In this document: positions 24,018 to 33,373 of the stretch, in pieces
Position numbering within the stretch: position 1 is the stretch's first letter
Layout: every line of letters begins with the position of its first letter
From: Dechloromonas denitrificans
GTDB lineage: Bacteria > Pseudomonadota > Gammaproteobacteria > Burkholderiales > Rhodocyclaceae
Direction: 5' to 3'
Assembly (NCBI RefSeq): GCF_020510665.1
Contig: NZ_CP075187.1
Span: 2,332,001 to 2,396,000, forward strand
DNA: 64,000 nucleotides
Translations under genes and position numbers: made by a program
The notes under the pieces: model-generated
Database searches by the model: none
What the model was told of the DNA's origin: nothing
Seen by the model: the letters and a program-made list of their open reading frames with translations, nothing else

Positions 24018-25199
24018 ATGAACAAAGGCATTTTGACCATTAATGCAGGCTCGTCATCAATCAAGTTTGCACTCTACGAATTGAATGGCGGCCTGGCCGC
24101 CAAGCCGACTCTCTCCGGCCAGATCGACGGCATTGGCGCCAGCGCCAAGCTGATCGCCAAGGACCCGGCCGGCAAGCATGAAATCGAACTCAAGCTGAGC
24201 GGCGAGCAGGAAGCCCAGCATCAGGCATCGCTCGATTTCCTGCTGACCTGGATCCAGGAACATCAGACCGGCACCGAACTGGTCGCCGTCGGCCACCGCG
24301 TGGTGCACGGCGGCGAGCTTTTTTCGGCCCCGATGGCGGTTGACCGCGACACGGTAGCCCAGCTCGAACAGTTCATCACCCTCGCCCCGCTACATCAGCC
24401 GCACAACCTCAACGGCATCAAGGCGATCGCCAAACTGCTGCCGCAAGTCCGCCAGGTCGCCTGTTTCGACACCGCCTTCCACCGGACTAACCCGCCCGTC
24501 GCCCAGGCTTTTGCCATTCCACGGGCGTTGACCGCGGAAGGCGTCAAACGCTATGGCTTTCATGGCCTGTCCTACGAATTCATTGCCCGCGTCCTGCCGG
24601 AACACAGCAGCAAGGCCAACGGCCGGGTCATCGTCGCTCACCTCGGCAACGGTTCGTCGATGTGCGCCATGCTCGAGCGCAAGAGCATCACCTCGACGAT
24701 GGGCTTCACCGCCATCGACGGCCTGATGATGGGCACCCGGACCGGTGCCATCGACCCGGGCGTGTTGCTCTACCTGATGGACAACAAGGGCATGAATTCG
24801 AAGGATCTGACGCGCCTGCTCTACAAGGAATCGGGTCTGCTCGGCGTTTCCGGCATCAGCCAGGACATGCGCACCCTGCTCGCCTCCGACCAGCCGGAAG
24901 CCGAAGAAGCGATTGAGCTTTACTGCTTCCGCATCCTGCGCGAAATCGGTTCGCTTGCGGCCGCAATCGAAGGCGTCGATGCCCTGGTGTTCACCGGTGG
25001 GATTGGCGAACATTCGGCGGAAGTTCGCCGCCGCGTCTGCAGCCGTCTTGGCTGGCTCGGCGTCGACCTCGACGAGGCGGCCAATAACGACGACAAACTG
25101 CGTATTTCAACCAGCAATAGTACGGTCGACGTCATGGTCATTCCGACCAACGAAGAGTGGATGATTGCGCATCACGCACAGACGCTGCTGGCCCTCTAA
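24018..25199 (+). CDS. ackA: Acetate kinase (or short-chain acyl kinase)
   Basis: Transfers phosphate from acetyl phosphate to ADP, making ATP. The 393-aa protein has the first signature LTINAGSSSIKFALYE, HRVVHGGELF, the FDTAFH catalytic region, the second signature GFHGLSYEFIARVL, HLGNGSS and VFTGGIGEHSAEVR. It is full length. ATG 24018 follows the phosphotransacylase stop by one base with a GAAGGG ribosome site. With the fusion upstream this is a substrate-level phosphorylation branch. A strong terminator follows. Confidence 0.95.
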   Translation: MNKGILTINAGSSSIKFALYELNGGLAAKPTLSGQIDGIGASAKLIAKDPAGKHEIELKLSGEQEAQHQASLDFLLTWIQEHQTGTELVAVGHRVVHGGELFSAPMAVDRDTVAQLEQFITLAPLHQPHNLNGIKAIAKLLPQVRQVACFDTAFHRTNPPVAQAFAIPRALTAEGVKRYGFHGLSYEFIARVLPEHSSKANGRVIVAHLGNGSSMCAMLERKSITSTMGFTAIDGLMMGTRTGAIDPGVLLYLMDNKGMNSKDLTRLLYKESGLLGVSGISQDMRTLLASDQPEAEEAIELYCFRILREIGSLAAAIEGVDALVFTGGIGEHSAEVRRRVCSRLGWLGVDLDEAANNDDKLRISTSNSTVDVMVIPTNEEWMIAHHAQTLLAL

Positions 25200-25219
25200 A
25201 AAAATATTTTCAGCCCCAG

Positions 25220-25255
25220 GCCCCGGCCCCGAAAGGTGCCGGGGCTTTGTTTTTT
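25220..25255 (+). terminator. Rho-independent terminator after ackA
   Basis: GCCCCGGC (25220-25227) pairs with GCCGGGGC (25238-25245), followed by TTTGTTTTTT. Classic stem plus T-run 20 bp after the ackA stop. Confidence 0.9.
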
Positions 25256-25302
25256 CGGGCTTTTTTTATGCCATGACAGAACACTGAGCCAACGAGCAGA
25301 AA

Positions 25303-25349
25303 ACACCGTATCTAGTCAACGGATTGCCTTGACCTACTAGATATAGTAG
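25303..25349. promoter_or_regulatory. Two NrdR-box-like sites upstream of nrdJ
   Basis: The NrdR consensus is acaCwAtATaTwGtgt. Site 2, CTACTAGATATAGTAG (25334-25349), keeps the core CTA-ATATAG with one core change. Site 1, ACACCGTATCTAGTCA (25303-25318), matches at about 11 of 16 positions. The two start exactly 31 bp apart, about three helical turns, which is the usual arrangement for NrdR repression of ribonucleotide reductase genes. No nrdR gene is in the window. Confidence 0.7.
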
Positions 25350-25409
25350 ATTTACGCCTATACCAAGATTAACAAATTCAATTCACAAAGCCATGCTGAG
25401 GAGCAAAAA

Positions 25410-28313
25410 ATGAGCCCAGTCTCCGAACAACTGTCACTGACCGACATCCCGGCGCCGCCGCAGTTTGCGCCCCTGCCCGAGCAGGAAATTTCCGCCGAAG
25501 TCCTGATCGAAAAATACGCCAAGGGCAAGGAAACCAATGTGCACGACGTACGTCGTCGTGTTGCCTACGCGCTCGCCCAGGTTGAACAGGAAAAAGATCG
25601 CGCCCACTGGGAATCGAAGTTTCTTTGGGCCCAGGAAAACGGTTTCATCCCGGCCGGCCGGATCAACTCGGCAGCCGGCACTGACCTGCAAGCAACGCTG
25701 ATCAACTGCTTCGTCCAGCCGGTCGGTGACTCGATCGTCGAAAACACCGATGGCAAGCCGGGCATCTACACCGCACTCGCCCAAGCTGCCGAGACCATGC
25801 GTCGCGGCGGTGGCGTCGGTTACGACTTTTCATCGATCCGCCCGCAAGGCGCCCGCGTCAAGGGCACCCAGTCGCGTGCCTCCGGTCCGGTTTCCTACAT
25901 GCGCGTTTTTGACCGTTCGTGCGAAACGGTTGAATCGGCCGGTGCCCGCCGCGGTGCACAGATGGGCGTATTGCGCTGCGATCACCCGGATATCGAGGAA
26001 TTCATCCACGCCAAGGATCATGGCGACCTGACCAACTTCAATATTTCCATCGGTGTCACCGACACTTTCATGGAAGCCGTCGATGCCGACACTGATGTCG
26101 AGCTGCTGCATCGTGCCGAACCGAATGCCGACATGCGCTCGGCCGGTGCTTTCCAGCGCGAAGACGGCCTGTGGGTTTATCGCAAGGTGCGGGCTCGCGA
26201 TCTGTGGGACCAGGTGATGAAATCAACCTACGACCACGCCGAACCGGGCATCCTCTTCCTCGACCGGATGAACAAGGACAACAACCTCAATTACTGCGAA
26301 GTGATCGAGGCGACCAATCCTTGTGCCGAACAACCGCTGCCGCCATACGGTTGCTGCTGCCTGGGCTCGATCAATCTCACGCTGTACGTCCGTGATGCTT
26401 TCTCCGACAAGGCTGAATTCGATTTCGCCGCCTTCGAGGAAGTCGTCCGCATTTCGACCCGCATGCTCGACAACGTGCTGGATGCGACCCACTGGCCGCT
26501 CGAACGCCAGCAGCAGGAAGCCGCCAACAAGCGTCGCGTCGGCCTCGGTTTCACCGGCCTCGGTGACGCACTGGCCATGCTGCGCCTGCGCTACGACAAG
26601 GTCGAAGCCCGTGCCATGGCAACGCGCATCACCGAAAGCATGCGTGATGCCGCCTACCTCTACTCCGTCGAGTTGGCCAAGGAGCGTGGTGCCTTCCCGC
26701 TGTTCAACGCCGAGCTTTATCTTTCCGGCGGCAACTTTGCTTCGCGCCTGCCGAACGACGTCAAGGCTGAAATCCGCAAGCATGGCCTGCGCAACTCGCA
26801 CCTGCTGTCGATCGCCCCGACCGGCACCATTTCGCTGGCTTTCGCCGACAACGCCTCGAACGGCATCGAACCGCCGTTCTCCTGGACCTACAACCGCAAG
26901 AAGCGCATGCCGGACGGCACGCTGAAAGAGTATTCGGTTGAAGATTACGCCTGGCGCCTGTACAAACATCAGGGTGGCGATGTCACCAAGCTGCCGGACT
27001 ATTTCGTCACGGCACTCGAAATTTCGGCACAAGCACACGCTGACATGGTTGCCGCCGTTGCGCCGCACATCGACACCTCGATCTCGAAGACGGTCAATGT
27101 CCCGGCTGACTACCCGTACGAAGATTTCCAGGATCTCTATATGAGCGCCTGGAAGGCCGGCCTCAAGGGACTGGCCACTTACCGTCCGAACAGCGTGCTG
27201 GGCTCCGTCCTGTCGGTTGCCACAGTCGAACCGGCCAAGGCCGATGCAACGTCGACGGATGCCAAGGCTCCGCAGGATTTCGTTTCCGACGCCAACCGCC
27301 GTCTGTCGATCAAGAACCTGCCAGCCCCGGTGCTCTCCAGCCTGCGCTGGCCGGGTCGTCCGAGCCTGCCGGAAGGTAATCTGTGCTGGACCTACATGCT
27401 TGACTCGCCAATCGGCAAGTTTGCCCTGTTTGTCGGCCACGTCGAGCCGGAAGGCCGTGCCTGGCCGTTCGAAGTATGGGCCAACGGCCCGGCTGAACCG
27501 CGCGGCCTGGGCGCCGTCGCCAAGACCTTGTCGATGGACATGCGCGCCAAGGACCATGGCTGGCTTGAAATGAAACTGGAAGCCCTGTCGAAGACGCCGG
27601 GCGACTCTTTCGAAATGCCGATGCCGCCGCACGGTGAGCGCAAACGCGTTCCGTCCGTCGTTTCCGCCATGGCCCAAGTTATTGCCTGGCGTTGCGAACA
27701 ACTCGGCGCATTCAAGCACGAAGGCCCGACGCCAGTGAAGGATGCCCTGTTCAGTGCCAAGGAGCCCAAGACCGGTACCGACGGCACGCTGTCCTGGACG
27801 GTCGACGTCAACAATCCCTCGACCGGTGAAGACTTCGTCCTCGGACTCAAGGAAATCACCCTGCCGGATGGTGTTACCCGCCCGTATTCGATGTGGCTTT
27901 CGGGCAATTACCCGCGTGCCCTCGATGGTCTGTCCAAGCTGCTGTCGCTCGACATGCGCGTTCTTGACCCTGCCTGGATCGGCATGAAACTGCGCAAGCT
28001 GATTGACTACTCCGAGCCGCTCGGCGATTTCATGGCCTTCGTACCAGGTTCGCGCAAGCAACAGACCTACCCGTCGACCGTGGCTTACATCGCCAATCTG
28101 ATCATCCACCGCTACTGCATGCTCGGCATCCTTGATGACAAGGGTTTCCCGTTGCAGCAGATGGGCATTCTCGAAGCCCCGGAAGATACGACCAGCAACA
28201 AGGTCCTGCCGACCCAGGGCAAGCTGTGCGGCGAATGTGGCAACCACACGATGATCCGCAAGGATGGCTGTGATTTCTGTACCGCCTGTGGCGCGGTGGG
28301 GACCTGCGGCTAA
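25410..28313 (+). CDS. nrdJ: Adenosylcobalamin-dependent (class II) ribonucleotide reductase
   Basis: Makes deoxyribonucleotides using vitamin B12, with or without oxygen. The 967-aa protein has the RNR barrel with [12 protein letters not shown] (N-x-C-x-E catalytic triad region) and [12 protein letters not shown], the [12 protein letters not shown] loop, and a C-terminal zinc-ribbon-like [20 protein letters not shown] with CGAVGTCG. Between about residues 655 and 905 there are two related copies of a roughly 110-residue module (compare [20 protein letters not shown] and [20 protein letters not shown]), consistent with duplicated TSCPD-like domains. ATG 25410 has GAGGAG. NrdR-like boxes lie upstream and a terminator downstream. 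Confidence 0.96.
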   Translation: MSPVSEQLSLTDIPAPPQFAPLPEQEISAEVLIEKYAKGKETNVHDVRRRVAYALAQVEQEKDRAHWESKFLWAQENGFIPAGRINSAAGTDLQATLINCFVQPVGDSIVENTDGKPGIYTALAQAAETMRRGGGVGYDFSSIRPQGARVKGTQSRASGPVSYMRVFDRSCETVESAGARRGAQMGVLRCDHPDIEEFIHAKDHGDLTNFNISIGVTDTFMEAVDADTDVELLHRAEPNADMRSAGAFQREDGLWVYRKVRARDLWDQVMKSTYDHAEPGILFLDRMNKDNNLNYCEVIEATNPCAEQPLPPYGCCCLGSINLTLYVRDAFSDKAEFDFAAFEEVVRISTRMLDNVLDATHWPLERQQQEAANKRRVGLGFTGLGDALAMLRLRYDKVEARAMATRITESMRDAAYLYSVELAKERGAFPLFNAELYLSGGNFASRLPNDVKAEIRKHGLRNSHLLSIAPTGTISLAFADNASNGIEPPFSWTYNRKKRMPDGTLKEYSVEDYAWRLYKHQGGDVTKLPDYFVTALEISAQAHADMVAAVAPHIDTSISKTVNVPADYPYEDFQDLYMSAWKAGLKGLATYRPNSVLGSVLSVATVEPAKADATSTDAKAPQDFVSDANRRLSIKNLPAPVLSSLRWPGRPSLPEGNLCWTYMLDSPIGKFALFVGHVEPEGRAWPFEVWANGPAEPRGLGAVAKTLSMDMRAKDHGWLEMKLEALSKTPGDSFEMPMPPHGERKRVPSVVSAMAQVIAWRCEQLGAFKHEGPTPVKDALFSAKEPKTGTDGTLSWTVDVNNPSTGEDFVLGLKEITLPDGVTRPYSMWLSGNYPRALDGLSKLLSLDMRVLDPAWIGMKLRKLIDYSEPLGDFMAFVPGSRKQQTYPSTVAYIANLIIHRYCMLGILDDKGFPLQQMGILEAPEDTTSNKVLPTQGKLCGECGNHTMIRKDGCDFCTACGAVGTCG

Positions 28314-28339
28314 GCCAATAAGTCACTGCTGACAAAAAA

Positions 28340-28367
28340 GCCCCGGAGATTTCTCCGGGGCTTTTTT
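28340..28367. terminator. Terminator after nrdJ (bidirectional)
   Basis: GCCCCGGAGA (28340-28349) pairs with TCTCCGGGGC (28352-28361), followed by TTTTTT, with AAAAAA before the stem. It ends 9 bp before the IS element. Confidence 0.9.
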
Positions 28368-28375
28368 ACATGGAT

Positions 28376-28403
28376 TGACCCGTCCTGAATGAAGTTGACA
28401 CCT
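28376..28403 (+). repeat. Left terminal inverted repeat of the IS3-family element
   Basis: Outer TGACCCGTCCT and inner GTTGACACCT are identical to the right end in inverse orientation; the 7 central bases differ. Preceded by target duplication GAT. Confidence 0.9.
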
Positions 28404-28428
28404 TTTCTAGAACGAAAGGGGCAGTCAG

Positions 28429-28833
28429 ATGGAGTCAGGGGTTAAGAGGACACAGCGAGACTACACGCTGGCTTTTAAACGGGCCGTTGTTGAGCAGGTA
28501 GAAAAAGGCGAACTGAGCTACAAGCAAGCCCAGCAGCGTTACGGTATCCAGGGCAGATCGACGGTCTTGGTTTGGTTACGCAAGCATGGTCGCCAGAACT
28601 GGGGGCCGATGGCATCATACGGCCGCATGAGTGAGCCAACCCGAACATCAGCGAGCAGCCAGGGCCAGACGCCGGAACAGCGGATCAAGGAGCTGGAAGT
28701 CCAACTCAAGGAAGCCCGAGAGAAATCCCAATTCTTCGAAGCGGTCATTGACGTTTTGAAGAAGGACTATGGAGTTCGCGTGGTAAAAAAGCCTGTGGGC
28801 AAGTCCTCGCGCAAAAGTCCGTCGAAGGACTGA
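28429..28833 (+). CDS. IS3-family transposase OrfA
   Basis: A 134-aa DNA-binding OrfA with an N-terminal helix-turn-helix (AVVEQVEKGELSYKQAQQRY, then STVLVWLRKHG) and a C-terminal leucine-zipper-like coiled coil (IKELEVQLKEAREKSQFFEA). An A-AAA-AAG slippery heptamer at 28785-28791, in frame KK, would give the OrfAB fusion by -1 frameshifting. ATG 28429 has AAAGGGG upstream. OrfA itself appears intact. Confidence 0.92.
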   Translation: MESGVKRTQRDYTLAFKRAVVEQVEKGELSYKQAQQRYGIQGRSTVLVWLRKHGRQNWGPMASYGRMSEPTRTSASSQGQTPEQRIKELEVQLKEAREKSQFFEAVIDVLKKDYGVRVVKKPVGKSSRKSPSKD

Positions 28834-29658
28834 GTGTATCGAGGGCTTGCCGCTATATGGGCATCAGCCGGCAGGCACATTACCAGTGGCAGCAGCGTCG
28901 AGTGCACGATGAGGTCAAGTACGAACGGGTTCTTGAGTTGGTAAAGGCCAAGCGCTTGCATCAGCCCAGACTGGGGACGCGCAAGCTACATCACCTGCTT
29001 GGCCCGACGCTAGCGGCCGAAGGGCGATGCCTTGTTCGATCTGTTGCGTTGGAATCGCCTGTTGGTGCCAACCAAGCGGGCGTATCACAAGACGACCGAC
29101 AGCCACCACCATTTCCGGCGCCATCCCAATTTGCTGAAAGCGGGACCGGATCAGGTTAGCGCCGAGGCGAGCGAGCAGGTTTGGGTTGCCGATATCACCT
29201 ATTTGCCTACCCGTGAGCGCTGTGCCTATCTGAGCCTGATTACCGATGCCTATTCACGCAAGATTGTGGGTTACCACGTCCATGACCGCCTGCACACGAC
29301 TGAGGTAAGCCAGGCTTTGAAGATGGCGTTAAAGGGGCGTCAGGGAAATGGGCTGCTGATCCATCATTCAGACCGTGGAGTCCAATACTGCGCTAATGAG
29401 TACCAAGCTATTCATCAGAAACACGGGGTGATCTGCTCAATGACGGACGGCTATGATTGCTATCAGAACGCCTTGGCAGAGCGGGTTAATGGCATTCTCA
29501 AGCAGGAGTTTCTACTCCAGCAGCCCGACGATCTCGATCAGGCACGCCGCATGGTCAGTCAATCCATCGCCATCTACAACCAGGAGAGACCGCATTTCTC
29601 GCTACAATTGAAGACGCCCGATGAGGTTCATCGGGCGTCTTTGAAGGCCAGCAATTAA
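28752..29658 (+). pseudogene. IS3-family transposase OrfB, frameshifted
   Basis: The -1 frame opens after a stop at 28749 and reads through ACGQVLAQKSVEGLSVSRAC and YMGISRQAHYQW to LGPTLAAEG near 29024, where the frame is lost. It resumes in the +1 frame at GDALFDLLRW and continues to the TAA at 29658. Compared with typical IS3 OrfB proteins, about four to five residues seem missing at the junction, suggesting a small deletion that is not a multiple of three. The DDE residues survive in the second part (VWVADITYL, HHSDRGVQY, NALAERVNGILKQEF). The catalytic half could still be made only if translation restarted at 29032. Confidence 0.88.
28785..28791 (+). other. Programmed -1 frameshift heptamer (A AAA AAG) in the IS
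   Basis: The A6G run is aligned so that orfA reads AAA-AAG and the -1 frame continues into orfB, the standard IS3 arrangement. Confidence 0.75.
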
Positions 29659-29678
29659 GCTGGCCAATCCGTCGCAAC

Positions 29679-29706
29679 AGGTGTCAACCTAGATTAGGAC
29701 GGGTCA
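29679..29706 (-). repeat. Right terminal inverted repeat of the IS3-family element
   Basis: Inverse copy of the left end, followed directly by the target duplication GAT (29707-29709). Confidence 0.9.
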
Positions 29707-29752
29707 GATTTCACGGTCGACCGCAAAATCCGGACAAATTTGAACGATCGGC

Positions 29753-30295
29753 TTATGGTCGGTCGAGCCAGAACAGCGCCGTAATCGATTTGGCATCGGT
29801 AATTTCCCCATTCCACACCGCCTCCTTGGCAGCGGCAGGAGCCAACTCAACCACATCAAGAAATTCGTTATGGTCCAGTTGCTTCTCGCCGGCAAGTTTC
29901 AAATCTCGCGCCTCAAAAATCTCAATCCGCTCATCGGAATAGCCGATGCAGGGGTGCATCACGCCAAGATATTCCCAACGCGCAGCGACATAGCCTGTCT
30001 CTTCCAGTAGTTCGCGCCGTGCTGTATCGAGGATAGCCTCACCCGGATCAATTTTCCCGGCCGGCAATTCAAGAAAAACGCGCCGCAGCGGGTAACGGAA
30101 TTGGCGCTCGAAGAGAAGATTCCCGTTTTCAAGAAAAGCCAGAATAACGACTGCTCCAGGATGAACAATGTACTCGCGCACAGATTCGGCCTGGTTAGGT
30201 AGCCGGACGTTATCCTTGCGCACTTCCAGTAAAACGCCCTTGAAAACGGTTTCGGACGAAATTTCAGTTTCAATCAGATGGCTATCTTGGTTCAT
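29753..30295 (-). CDS. nudF: Nudix hydrolase, ADP-ribose pyrophosphatase type
   Basis: Cleaves ADP-ribose or related nucleoside diphosphates. The 180-aa protein contains a complete Nudix box, G-x5-E-x7-REELxEE-x-G form, in GKIDPGEAILDTARRELLEE followed by TGY. The ELPAGKID lead-in and downstream HPCIGYSDERIEIF segment fit the ADP-ribose pyrophosphatase group. ATG 30295 lies 18 bp beyond the nuo terminator, so it may be expressed partly by read-through from nuoN. The IS lies just beyond its 3' end. Confidence 0.9.
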   Translation of the reverse strand: MNQDSHLIETEISSETVFKGVLLEVRKDNVRLPNQAESVREYIVHPGAVVILAFLENGNLLFERQFRYPLRRVFLELPAGKIDPGEAILDTARRELLEETGYVAARWEYLGVMHPCIGYSDERIEIFEARDLKLAGEKQLDHNEFLDVVELAPAAAKEAVWNGEITDAKSITALFWLDRP

Positions 30296-30312
30296 TTGAT
30301 TCCCCCAAAAGA

Positions 30313-30337
30313 AAACGCCCCGATCAACGGGGCGTTT
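30313..30337 (-). terminator. Terminator at the end of the nuo operon
   Basis: AAACGCCCCG (30313-30322) pairs with CGGGGCGTTT (30328-30337) around ATCAA. On the minus strand the stem is followed by a T-rich run (TTTTC TTTT). It lies 26 bp after the nuoN stop. Confidence 0.85.
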
Positions 30338-30362
30338 GAATAACTAGTTGCAGTCTTGCGTA

Positions 30363-31841
30363 TCAGAGCGAACGCAACAGTGCATATGCACACAGGGACA
30401 TGATCATCTGCGGGAAGATACCCAGGAAAGCGACAGCCAGTCCATTGGCAGAAATCAGGATACGCATGTCCATGCCAGCGGTGAGCGGCGTATCGTCTGT
30501 CGGCGCATCGAAGTACATCAGCTTGACCACACGCAGGTAGTAGAAGGCACCGATCAACGAGAACAGCACTGCGACGATGGCCAGCCAGAGGTAACCCGCA
30601 GCGACAACTGCCTGCAGAACCGAAAACTTGGCGAAGAAACCGATAAAGAACGGCACACCAGCCATGGAGAACATCAGCATCAGCATGATGCCGGCGAACC
30701 ATGGGCTGCGCTTGTTCAGGCCCTTGAAGTCTTCCAGATTGTCAGCTTCGAAACCGGCGCGCGACATCAGCAGAATCATGCCGAAGGTACCGGCACTCAT
30801 CAGCACGTAGGCAATCACATAGAACATTGCCGAACTGTAGGCATTCAGCGCATAGCGGGCATCGCCGCTAACCACGCCGGTCGTAATGCCGAGCAGCATG
30901 AAACCCATGTGCGAGATAGCCGAATAAGCCAGCATGCGCTTGAGATTGGTCTGGGCGATAGCAGCCAGGTTACCAATTGCCATCGAGAGGACTGACAGGA
31001 TGATCAGCATGGCTTGCCAGTCAGCGGCCATGGTGATCAGGCCATTGACCAGCAAACGCATGACGATGGCGAAGGCAGCCAGCTTGGGTGCAGAACCGAT
31101 CAGCAGGGTCACCGAGGTCGGCGCACCGTGATAGACGTCCGGAATCCACATGTGGAAGGGAACGACACCAAGTTTGAAGGCCAAGCCGCAAACCAGGAAA
31201 ACCAGACCGAAAACAAGAACCGACTTGTTGACGCCACCACCATAGAGCCGCTCGGCTACGCCGGTGATTTCAAGGGTACCGGTAGCACCGTAGATCATCG
31301 ACATGCCGTAGAGCAGCAACCCTGAGGCCAAAGCGCCAAGAACGAAATATTTCATCGCCGCTTCGGTGGACACAACGGAGTCACGATTCATCGCAACCAT
31401 CGCATAAAGCGACAGCGAGAGCAGTTCGAGGCCGAGATAGACGGTCAGGAAATGATTGGCCGAAATCATGACCATCATGCCCAGCGTGGCAAACAGCGTC
31501 AAAACGTAATATTCGCCCTTGTTCATCGCTTCGCGGGCAGTCACATAAGCACGCGAGTAGAACATGACCATGATCACGGTCATGTAGAGGAACAGCTTCA
31601 GCAAATCGGCCATCAGATCATCGACGAACATATTGCTGAACGTGTAGGTGATCTCACCGGTGCTGGTCGAGAACTGGATCAGCGCGCACCCTACGAGGGT
31701 GAGCTGGCTAAGAACGAAGGTCACCGTACGACGACTGTCCTTGACCATAAGATCGATCATCAGAATGGCCAGAGCCATCACCACCAGGAAAATTTCCGGT
31801 GCAGCGGGCAGGAGGTCGGGAATAACGAAATTGTCGAACAT
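30363..31841 (-). CDS. nuoN: NADH-quinone oxidoreductase subunit N
   Basis: Antiporter-like membrane subunit of complex I (492 aa, about 14 helices). The key proton-channel residues lie in the conserved helices, including [20 protein letters not shown] (Lys, His) and [19 protein letters not shown]. It is the last nuo gene, 12 bp after nuoM, and is followed by a terminator. Confidence 0.97.
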   Translation of the reverse strand: MFDNFVIPDLLPAAPEIFLVVMALAILMIDLMVKDSRRTVTFVLSQLTLVGCALIQFSTSTGEITYTFSNMFVDDLMADLLKLFLYMTVIMVMFYSRAYVTAREAMNKGEYYVLTLFATLGMMVMISANHFLTVYLGLELLSLSLYAMVAMNRDSVVSTEAAMKYFVLGALASGLLLYGMSMIYGATGTLEITGVAERLYGGGVNKSVLVFGLVFLVCGLAFKLGVVPFHMWIPDVYHGAPTSVTLLIGSAPKLAAFAIVMRLLVNGLITMAADWQAMLIILSVLSMAIGNLAAIAQTNLKRMLAYSAISHMGFMLLGITTGVVSGDARYALNAYSSAMFYVIAYVLMSAGTFGMILLMSRAGFEADNLEDFKGLNKRSPWFAGIMLMLMFSMAGVPFFIGFFAKFSVLQAVVAAGYLWLAIVAVLFSLIGAFYYLRVVKLMYFDAPTDDTPLTAGMDMRILISANGLAVAFLGIFPQMIMSLCAYALLRSL

Positions 31842-31853
31842 GTCGGCTACCGT

Positions 31854-33338
31854 TTATTGAATCTTGCTGATGGCGACGTGACGCAGCAGGTCGTTGACCG
31901 ATGCATGCATGACTTCCGTGAAAGGCTGCGGGTAGAGACCCATCCACAGCGTGCAGATGGCGAGAATGCCCAGGATGGCGAATTCGCGCTTGTTGATGTC
32001 ACTCAGCTCGGCAACATGATGATTTGCAACATCACCAAAAATCACTCGCTTGTACATCCACAGGGTGTAGGCAGCACCAACCACCATCGAACTGGCTGCA
32101 GCAAAAGCTACCCAGAAATTAAACTTGACGGCACCGAGGATCACCATGAACTCGCCGACAAAACCGGAGGTTGCAGGCAAACCAGCATTAGCCATCGAGA
32201 ACAGCATGAAGAAGGCTGCAAACTTTGGCATGGTGTTGACCACACCGCCGTAATCGGCGATCTGACGGCTATGCACACGGTCGTACATGACACCGATCGA
32301 GAAGAACATTGCACCGGAAACGAAACCGTGCGAAACCATCTGCACCAATGCACCTTCGATACCCATCGGGCTGAACATGAAGAAGCCCAGCGTGACGAAA
32401 CCCATGTGGGCGATCGATGAATATGCCACCAGTTTCTTCATGTCTTCCTGAACCAGGGCGACAAAACCGATGTAGACCACGGCAATCAGCGACATGGCGA
32501 TAACCAGGCCGGACAACTCGTGCGAAGCATCAGGGGCGATCGGCAGCGAGAAACGCAGGAAACCGTAGGCACCAAGCTTCAGGCCGATGGCTGCCAGCAC
32601 GATTGAACCACCGGTTGGTGCTTCAACGTGGGCATCCGGCAACCAGGTGTGCACCGGCCACATCGGAACCTTGACAGCGAAGGCAACCAGAAATGCAAGG
32701 AACAACCAGGTCTGAGCGCCCAGAGCAATCGGCAACTTGTGCCACTCAAGAATGGAGAAGCTACCGCCGGACTGAATGAACAGATACATCAGTGCCAGCA
32801 GGAACAACAGCGAACCGAACAGCGTGTAGAGGAAGAACTTGAACGCTGCATAAACACGGTTGGGGCCACCCCAGACACCGATGATCAGATAGAGCGGAAT
32901 CAGCGAGGCTTCGAAGAAGACGTAGAACAGGACGCCATCAAGCGAAGTAAAGATCCCGTTCATCAGGCCGGACATGATCAGGAAGGCGGCATTGTACTGG
33001 GCGACCTTCTCCTGAATGACTTCCCAGCCTGCCGCAACCACGATGATCGTGACGAAGGCGTTCAGCACCACGAACAGCATTGAAATACCATCAACACCAA
33101 GGTGGTAATTAATATTAAAGCGTGGGATCCAGGATCTGAGTTCGACAAACTGCATCCCCGGATTAGCCAGATCGAATCCGGTCCAGAGCGGGATGGTGAT
33201 CAGGAAGCCGGCGATGGCACCAAAAAGTGCAAGCATCCGTGCCAGAGGTGCATTCCGGTCCGAACCGGTGGCGAGTACCACCAGACCGGTAACGATCGGA
33301 ATCCAAACGGCGAAAGATAGCAGCGGGTAATTCGACAT
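31854..33338 (-). CDS. nuoM: NADH-quinone oxidoreductase subunit M
   Basis: Antiporter-like proton-pumping subunit (494 aa, about 14 helices). Recognised from LGVDGISMLFVVLNAF, the glutamate helix FYVFFEASLIPLYLIIGVWG, AFAVKVPMWPVHTWLPDAHV and MKKLVAYSSIAHMGFVTLG. It is separated by 35 bp from nuoL upstream. Confidence 0.97.
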   Translation of the reverse strand: MSNYPLLSFAVWIPIVTGLVVLATGSDRNAPLARMLALFGAIAGFLITIPLWTGFDLANPGMQFVELRSWIPRFNINYHLGVDGISMLFVVLNAFVTIIVVAAGWEVIQEKVAQYNAAFLIMSGLMNGIFTSLDGVLFYVFFEASLIPLYLIIGVWGGPNRVYAAFKFFLYTLFGSLLFLLALMYLFIQSGGSFSILEWHKLPIALGAQTWLFLAFLVAFAVKVPMWPVHTWLPDAHVEAPTGGSIVLAAIGLKLGAYGFLRFSLPIAPDASHELSGLVIAMSLIAVVYIGFVALVQEDMKKLVAYSSIAHMGFVTLGFFMFSPMGIEGALVQMVSHGFVSGAMFFSIGVMYDRVHSRQIADYGGVVNTMPKFAAFFMLFSMANAGLPATSGFVGEFMVILGAVKFNFWVAFAAASSMVVGAAYTLWMYKRVIFGDVANHHVAELSDINKREFAILGILAICTLWMGLYPQPFTEVMHASVNDLLRHVAISKIQ

Positions 33339-33373
33339 GTTATTCCTTGCTCTTCTGCGAACTGATCACGCTA

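Larger units (their letters stand above)
28376..29706 (+). mobile_element. IS3-family insertion sequence (1331 bp, degraded orfB)
   Basis: The ends are inverted repeats of 28 bp matching at about 23 positions: both outer ends read TGACCCGTCCT and both inner parts read GTTGACACCT. The element is flanked by a 3-bp direct repeat GAT (28373-28375 and 29707-29709), consistent with an IS3-type target duplication. It carries orfA and an overlapping orfB in the -1 frame. orfB has a second, non-programmed frame break, so this copy probably cannot move on its own. It sits between the nrdJ terminator and a Nudix gene and interrupts nothing obvious. Confidence 0.93.

Noticed and set aside
25256..25409. 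Possible cobalamin riboswitch upstream of nrdJ
   Set aside because: I could not find a B12-box-like sequence or the long paired leader; the gap is only about 150 bp and is better explained by NrdR-like boxes.
26223..28247. Long antisense open frame (674 codons) opposite nrdJ
   Set aside because: It mirrors codon bias of the real gene on the other strand; its translation shows no known motif, and nrdJ is unmistakable.
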